Assembly (NCBI GenBank): GCA_955652715.1
Contig: CATPBS010000173.1
Coordinates: 1 to 9,338 of the forward strand
Reading direction: 5' to 3'
DNA length: 9,338 bases
From: an uncultured Candidatus Udaeobacter sp.
Lineage (GTDB): Bacteria > Verrucomicrobiota > Verrucomicrobiia > Chthoniobacterales > UBA10450
In this document: positions 5,007-9,338 of the stretch, in pieces
How positions within the stretch are numbered: the first letter of the stretch is position 1
Layout: each line of letters starts with the position of its first letter
Notes under the pieces: model-generated
What the model was told of the DNA's origin: nothing
The model's database searches: none
Seen by the model: only the letters and a program-made list of their open reading frames with translations
Translations under genes and position numbers: made by a program

Positions 5007-6038
5007 GTGAATCTGAATCATATTCTTCTTTTTCTCGCAGTGATTTCATCGCTGCTGGTGTTCGCCCGGGCATGGCGCCCCAGTTCGCCTCTCGGTGGCT
5101 GGCGTATCGCCGCATTCACCGTTCTCGCGATTACCGGCCTTGACTGGATGTTTTGGCGTGGCACAGCAGGATATATTGGTGGCGGCGCGTGGTTTGTTCT
5201 GCTGTTCGTTCCGACAATTGGGTCGCGCAAAATAACCGAGCTCGCCGCCCAGAGAAATTACAGATCGGCCAGAAAACTCGGGGCGGCTCTTCAAATTCTG
5301 CATCCCACGAGTGAATTGCGTGACCAAGTCCGATTGTTTCGCCACTTGGAAGCTCAGGCGAAGCACGGAGCCGCTTTCAGTTCAGTTCCCATCGAGTACG
5401 AAACTGCGCGTCGCAATCAAGATAATCAGCTCTTAAAGGCGCCTGCTGTTCTTATTTTTATTCTACTCAACGCGGTTGCATTCCTCTTTGAGATCTCGGT
5501 GGGCGATTGGAACGACCCCGAAGTTCTACATCGGGTCGGCGCGCTCGATCTTTACTCCGTCGTTGTGCAGCGTGAATACTGGCGTTTTTTCACCGCGCTG
5601 TTTTTGCACGGTGGTTTCATCCATCTGTTTTTCAATGTCTTCGCGCTGTATATTCTTGGGCCGCCGCTTGAAAGATCCATCGGCACGATGCGGTTCGTCG
5701 TCTGTTACCTTGTTTCAGGGATTGCGTCCGGCGCGGGCGTTGTGGGTTTGAGCTTGATAGGTCTCGTGCAACCGGCCCAGCTGATCGGTGCGTCGGGCTC
5801 AATCATGGGCATCGTCGGCGCGTGGGCGGGATTTCTGATGCGTCATCGACACGCGCCGCATGCAAGACAAAGATTGGCAAACGTGGTGATGATTGTCGTG
5901 ATCCAAATCGTATTCGATCTTTCAACCCCGCAAGTCAGCATGGCGGCCCATCTGTGCGGATTGATCGCTGGATTCTTTCTCGGACTCATTCTCGCGCCGC
6001 GCCCTGTAGCCGGGGTCGTCGACCTCCGCAGAGGCTGA
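5007..6038 (+). CDS. Rhomboid-family intramembrane serine protease
   Basis: A 343-residue integral membrane protein. Counting from the GTG at 5007, membrane segments occur near 5-22, 33-49 and 60-72. A charged, helical, cytoplasm-like linker (about 73-140) with a look of one or two TPR-like helices follows, and then the rhomboid core (about 148-332). Core motifs are HGGFIHLFFN (H201, H206, N210), GASGSIMG with the nucleophile S263, and AAHLCGLIAGFFLG with the catalytic H315. Both members of the Ser-His dyad are present, so it should be active and cut substrates within the membrane; targets are unknown. The frame is open to a TTG at 4905, but that extension translates the heptad repeat. GTG 5007 (M-N-L-N-H) is preferred and TTG 4995 is possible; neither has a good ribosome binding site. 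It diverges from the DsbA-like gene and is followed by a probable terminator. Confidence 0.88.
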   Translation: MNLNHILLFLAVISSLLVFARAWRPSSPLGGWRIAAFTVLAITGLDWMFWRGTAGYIGGGAWFVLLFVPTIGSRKITELAAQRNYRSARKLGAALQILHPTSELRDQVRLFRHLEAQAKHGAAFSSVPIEYETARRNQDNQLLKAPAVLIFILLNAVAFLFEISVGDWNDPEVLHRVGALDLYSVVVQREYWRFFTALFLHGGFIHLFFNVFALYILGPPLERSIGTMRFVVCYLVSGIASGAGVVGLSLIGLVQPAQLIGASGSIMGIVGAWAGFLMRHRHAPHARQRLANVVMIVVIQIVFDLSTPQVSMAAHLCGLIAGFFLGLILAPRPVAGVVDLRRG

Positions 6039-6112
6039 CGTTTCGGCGGAACCTCAAGAGCATCGGGGTCCTCTACGATCGCGCTGATTACATAGAACAG
6101 CACCAGGCTTGG

Positions 6113-6143
6113 TCATCCGCGACTTGCCGGATGAACTTTTCTT
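6113..6143 (+). terminator. Probable intrinsic terminator after the rhomboid gene
   Basis: TCATCCG (6113-6119) and CGGATGA (6128-6134) form a perfect 7-bp stem with an 8-base loop, followed at once by ACTTTTCTT. It lies 75 bases after the rhomboid stop and about 35 bases before the phosphorylase start, so it probably separates the two genes. The stem is only moderately GC-rich and the T-run is interrupted. An attenuator in the phosphorylase leader is an alternative. The rest of the 140-base spacer shows nothing clear. Confidence 0.45.
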
Positions 6144-6178
6144 GATTAAGTGCGGCTCTGTTTCCTTTGCAGGCTCGC

Positions 6179-8734
6179 ATGCCGACTTTCCAAACCTACA
6201 ATGTGACTCCCATCCTGCCGGCGACGCTGGAGCCGCTGCGCGAGATGAGTTTCAACCTCTGGTGGACGTGGGAACCCTCCGCGCGTCGCCTGTTCCGGCA
6301 TCTCGATCCCGAGTTGTGGGACCGCACGAATCATAATCCCACGCGCATGCTGCAGCTTTCGCGGCAATCCCGGTTGGAAGAACTTGCGCAGGACAAAAAT
6401 TTTCTGCGTGAGTTAAAGCAGGTGTTTGAGGAATTCGAAAAGTATCTCGGACGCCATGACACGTACGGAAAAACCGGAGCCGGAAGCGCGATCAAAAATC
6501 CCATCGCCTATTTTTCTGCTGAGTTTGGTTTTCACGAGTCGATCCCAAACTACTCCGGTGGCTTGGGCATCCTCGCAAGCGACCATTGCAAATCGGCCAG
6601 CGATCTCGATCTGAATTTCGTAGCGATTGGTCTGCTCTATCGGCACGGCTATTTCCGGCAGCACATCGACAAAGAAGGCGTTCAGGAAGCGATTAACCTC
6701 AATCAAAATTTTTATCATTTACCAATCCGCGAGGTACGTCGGGGTGATACGAAGCTTCGCGTTGCAGTGCGGATCCTGGACCGAGAAGTTTTTGCAAGGC
6801 TTTGGGAATTGCGCGTCGGACGAACAAACGTCTACCTCCTCGACACCGATATTCCGGAAAACAGCGCTGAGGACCGATTGATTACTGCCGAGCTTTACGG
6901 TGGCGATCTCGAAATGCGGATGCGTCAAGAGATCATGCTCGGGATTGGTGGAGTGAAAGCACTCACCGCGCTCGGTATCCAGCCGGATGTGTTTCACATG
7001 AACGAGGGGCATTCCGCTTTCCTGGCGCTTGAGCGCATCCGTCTCAATGTCCTGGAGAAGAAGCTCGATTTTTATTCGGCACTTCAGGTCGTAGCGGCGG
7101 CCAACGTTTTTACCACGCATACCCCGGTTCCCGCCGGACAAGACTCATTCTCGCGCGAGATGATGCAAAAATATTTCGGGAGTTTCGCGAAGGAACTGAA
7201 CATTCCATTCGACGACCTGTTCTCATTCGGACAGACACGAGTCGATCCGAACGATCCGTTCAGCATGACCATTCTGGCGCTGCGTGTCAGCCGCCACGCA
7301 AATGGGGTCAGTAAATTGCATGGCGAAGTGACTCGATCGCTTTGGAAACATGTCTGGTCTGGCGTTCCGGTTCACGAAGTGCCGATCACCAGCATCACGA
7401 ACGGTGTTCATACCAAGACGTGGATGGCGCCGGAATTTGCCGCGCTTTATCGAAAGCACCTTGGCGACTGGGAGGAACATCTGACTGAGCCGGAATTTTG
7501 GCGCGGCGTCATCGATATTCACGACGCGCAACTTTGGGAGACACATCAAAAACTCAAACGCCGCTTGATTGACTTTGTCCGTGATCGGGAGCGACAGCGT
7601 CGTGAGCGAATGGGCGAATCCCCCGAATCGATTCGCAAAGTCAATCGCGTTCTTGACCCGGAAATTTTGACCGTCGGTTTCGCGCGTCGTTTCGCCACTT
7701 ACAAGCGCGGCACACTTTTATTCACCGACGAGGAACGATTGAAGCGTTTGGTGAACGATACGACGCGACCTGTGCAATTCATTTTCGCAGGCAAAGCGCA
7801 TCCGCGCGATGAAGCGGGCAAGGCATTTATCCGGGAAGTTTACAAATTTAGCCGCGAACCTGGCCTGGAAAATCGCGTCGTTTTTCTGGAGGACTACGAC
7901 AGCTACATCGCGCGCCGGCTTGTGCAAGGGGTCGATCTTTGGCTGAATCATCCGCTGCGACCGCTGGAAGCAAGCGGCACCAGCGGAATGAAATCGGCGC
8001 CGAATGGCGGGATTAACCTGAGCGTGCTCGATGGCTGGTGGCGCGAAGGTTACAACGGCAGCAACGGCTGGGCTATCGGCGCTGAAATCGACAATGGCAC
8101 CACCGAATTCCAAAATGAAGTGGACGCGAGCAGTCTTTATCAATTGCTTGAGAATCAAATCGTTCCCCTTTATTACGCGAAACCCGACGGCAAACTTCCC
8201 CTCGCCTGGCTGCAATTGATGCGCGAATCAATTCGCAGCGTCACGCCGGTCTTCAACACGCAGCGGATGGTGAAGGAATACACTGAGCAACTTTATATTC
8301 CAGCCGCCCAGGCGTACGAGAATTTTTCTCGCGACGGCTGCGGCACCGCGACGCAACTGAGCCAGTGGAAAGCGAAGATGCGGAAGGATTGGCCGCAAGT
8401 CCAGATTTCCGACGTGCAAGTAGCCAACAAAGATCGACAAAGCATTTTGGTTGGCGAAGCCCTGCAGATCAGCGCGCGCGTGCATCTCGGCGCCGTCGAT
8501 CCCCGACATGTGCGCGTGGAAGCGTATCACGGCGAAATGGACAACGGCGACATCCGCAATCCCTCCGCCACGGTGCTAAATCAAAGCAGCCAGCCTGATG
8601 GGAACGGGAACTACATTTACCAGGGAACGGTGCCCGCCACCGAGAGCGGCACTTACGGTTTTAGCGTCCGCGTCGTGCCCACCCATCCCTGTTTAATGCA
8701 GGCGCACGAACTGCGTTTAATCACCTGGTCTTAG
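6179..8734 (+). CDS. glgP: Alpha-glucan (glycogen/maltodextrin) phosphorylase, GT35 short form
   Basis: An 851-residue cytoplasmic enzyme that uses phosphate to release glucose-1-phosphate from glycogen or maltodextrin ends, with pyridoxal phosphate as cofactor. It belongs to the TIGR02094-like branch, not the E. coli GlgP/MalP branch. From the ATG at 6179 it has an N-terminal DUF3417-like domain (about 8-105, with MSFNLWWTWEPSARRLF), then the catalytic domain (IAYFSAEFGFHESIPNYSGG; GGDLEMRMRQEIMLGIGG; DVFHMNEGHSAF; TTHTPVPAG; ITNGVHTKTW; GFARRFATYKR; IFAGKAHPRDE). LEASGTSGMKSAPNGGINLS carries the expected PLP lysine, K605. A beta-rich C-terminal domain (about 740-851) ends in HELRLITWS. A TTG 12 bases upstream is in frame, but the ATG gives the family-like start MPTFQTYNVTP. 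No other glycogen genes are adjacent. The reading frame is intact throughout. Confidence 0.95.
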   Translation: MPTFQTYNVTPILPATLEPLREMSFNLWWTWEPSARRLFRHLDPELWDRTNHNPTRMLQLSRQSRLEELAQDKNFLRELKQVFEEFEKYLGRHDTYGKTGAGSAIKNPIAYFSAEFGFHESIPNYSGGLGILASDHCKSASDLDLNFVAIGLLYRHGYFRQHIDKEGVQEAINLNQNFYHLPIREVRRGDTKLRVAVRILDREVFARLWELRVGRTNVYLLDTDIPENSAEDRLITAELYGGDLEMRMRQEIMLGIGGVKALTALGIQPDVFHMNEGHSAFLALERIRLNVLEKKLDFYSALQVVAAANVFTTHTPVPAGQDSFSREMMQKYFGSFAKELNIPFDDLFSFGQTRVDPNDPFSMTILALRVSRHANGVSKLHGEVTRSLWKHVWSGVPVHEVPITSITNGVHTKTWMAPEFAALYRKHLGDWEEHLTEPEFWRGVIDIHDAQLWETHQKLKRRLIDFVRDRERQRRERMGESPESIRKVNRVLDPEILTVGFARRFATYKRGTLLFTDEERLKRLVNDTTRPVQFIFAGKAHPRDEAGKAFIREVYKFSREPGLENRVVFLEDYDSYIARRLVQGVDLWLNHPLRPLEASGTSGMKSAPNGGINLSVLDGWWREGYNGSNGWAIGAEIDNGTTEFQNEVDASSLYQLLENQIVPLYYAKPDGKLPLAWLQLMRESIRSVTPVFNTQRMVKEYTEQLYIPAAQAYENFSRDGCGTATQLSQWKAKMRKDWPQVQISDVQVANKDRQSILVGEALQISARVHLGAVDPRHVRVEAYHGEMDNGDIRNPSATVLNQSSQPDGNGNYIYQGTVPATESGTYGFSVRVVPTHPCLMQAHELRLITWS

Positions 8735-8788
8735 CGCCTGCAGCTCCGTGCCTGTGCGCCTCCATTCGGGGGGCTACGCCTCCGCGAC
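8735..8788. other. Convergent spacer with short direct repeats
   Basis: This GC-rich gap between the convergent phosphorylase and HTTM genes carries CGCCTCC twice, 20 bases apart (8757-8763, 8777-8783), plus related GCGCCTGC (8734-8741) and GTGCGCC (8754-8760) segments and a run of six G (8769-8774 area). It resembles a degenerate intergenic repeat unit, but one copy cannot prove that. No terminator with a T-run is visible. Confidence 0.3.
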
Positions 8789-9338
8789 CTAGGCCAGACA
8801 TCGATACTGCGTTTGTTTTGATCGCTCGAATTTTTGCCGGATCTTTCGCGAACTTCGCTCCGCAAATCCGGGACCGGCGCCGAAGGCGGCAAGATTCAAT
8901 ACGATCATGACTAGCGCGAAAAGATACATTCCCATTGTCAGCCCGATGGCGATATGCATTCCCACAATGCAAACTAGCCAAATGAACCGGGTCTTTTTCA
9001 TCCAAATCAAAAATACATAGCCAAGTTCGATCAGAACGATTGAAATTCCGAGAATTGGCAGAAGGTATTTAAATCGAATAAGAATATCTGGTGAAATGAT
9101 GTCAAAAGGTGGTCGTGTCAGCGCTCGCCAGAGATTTGATCCGTCCCACCAACCATTGCCGAGGGATTTTCCCAGGCCTCCGAAAAAGTAAACGAGGCAG
9201 AGGTGCACCTGTAAAACGCGCCGCCAAAAGCCCAAGAGTTGTGGATCCTTCGGTTTTGTTTTTACCAGCCGGTGATCAAGGGAGAACCGATCGGGCAGCG
9301 GCGATAGCATCAAATAAAAGAGTCCCATCGTCATGAAG
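8789..9338 (-). CDS. HTTM-domain membrane protein (vitamin K-dependent carboxylase-like), C-terminal part
   Basis: The frame is open to the right edge (the codon before the ATG at 9334 is TTC, Phe), so the N-terminal part is missing. The visible 183 residues contain FSLDHRL, then LQVHLCLVYFFGGLGKSLGNGWWDGSNLWRAL. That is the characteristic segment of the HTTM family: a membrane helix, then a loop with a WW/WxxG pattern. Further hydrophobic helices follow at about 9083-9014 (LLPILGISIVLIELGYVFLIW) and 8998-8900, and then a short basic soluble tail. HTTM proteins include animal gamma-carboxylase; bacterial members are mostly uncharacterised, so no reaction is assigned. The ATG at 9334 is probably internal, because family members have several more N-terminal helices. 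The gene converges on the phosphorylase gene. Confidence 0.75.
   Translation of the reverse strand, partial: FMTMGLFYLMLSPLPDRFSLDHRLVKTKPKDPQLLGFWRRVLQVHLCLVYFFGGLGKSLGNGWWDGSNLWRALTRPPFDIISPDILIRFKYLLPILGISIVLIELGYVFLIWMKKTRFIWLVCIVGMHIAIGLTMGMYLFALVMIVLNLAAFGAGPGFAERSSRKIRQKFERSKQTQYRCLA

Noticed and set aside
6167..6178. TTG start four codons upstream of the phosphorylase ATG
   Set aside because: Family proteins begin close to the MPTFQTYNVTP-like segment, and ATG at 6179 is the stronger start.

Overview
This is ordinary chromosomal housekeeping DNA from a free-living bacterium. The best guess is a soil Verrucomicrobiota (Chthoniobacterales/Spartobacteria-like). That assignment rests on the moderately GC-rich coding style, the short-form alpha-glucan phosphorylase, the weak or absent Shine-Dalgarno sequences at most genes, and above all three kinds of short intergenic repeat that I associate from memory with such genomes. 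No phage, transposase, defence island, CRISPR array, tRNA or rRNA was seen, and no stretch longer than about 300 bases lacks a gene.

Layout, left to right. The window opens in the 3' end of aroB (+). A REP/BIME-like palindromic element fills the gap to the convergent, secreted N-acetylmuramoyl-L-alanine amidase (-). A second repeat, built on ATGACGAA/TTCGTCAT, lies over the start of the amidase gene and just upstream of a divergent YmdB-type metallophosphoesterase (+). A secreted TPR protein (+) follows. Then come infC (-), which lacks any ATG/GTG/TTG at its true start and has a structured leader, and upstream of it a DsbA-like thioredoxin-fold protein (-). A third repeat, a 94-bp hairpin of 7-bp units centred on a TTCG tetraloop, separates that gene from a divergent rhomboid protease (+). 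A probable terminator, an alpha-glucan phosphorylase (+) and the 3' part of an HTTM-type membrane protein (-, running off the right edge) complete the window.

The genes do not form one pathway. They cover aromatic amino-acid precursor synthesis, cell-wall turnover, nucleotide phosphodiesterase signalling, translation initiation, membrane proteolysis and glycogen breakdown, mostly as single genes with frequent strand switches. The most informative signals are therefore non-coding. The repeats sit at gene junctions, intrude on gene ends (one supplies the amidase stop codon, another its probable start and part of its signal peptide), and create false N-terminal extensions on neighbouring open frames. 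The infC start is the clearest single-gene observation. I found no convincing multi-gene undescribed system.
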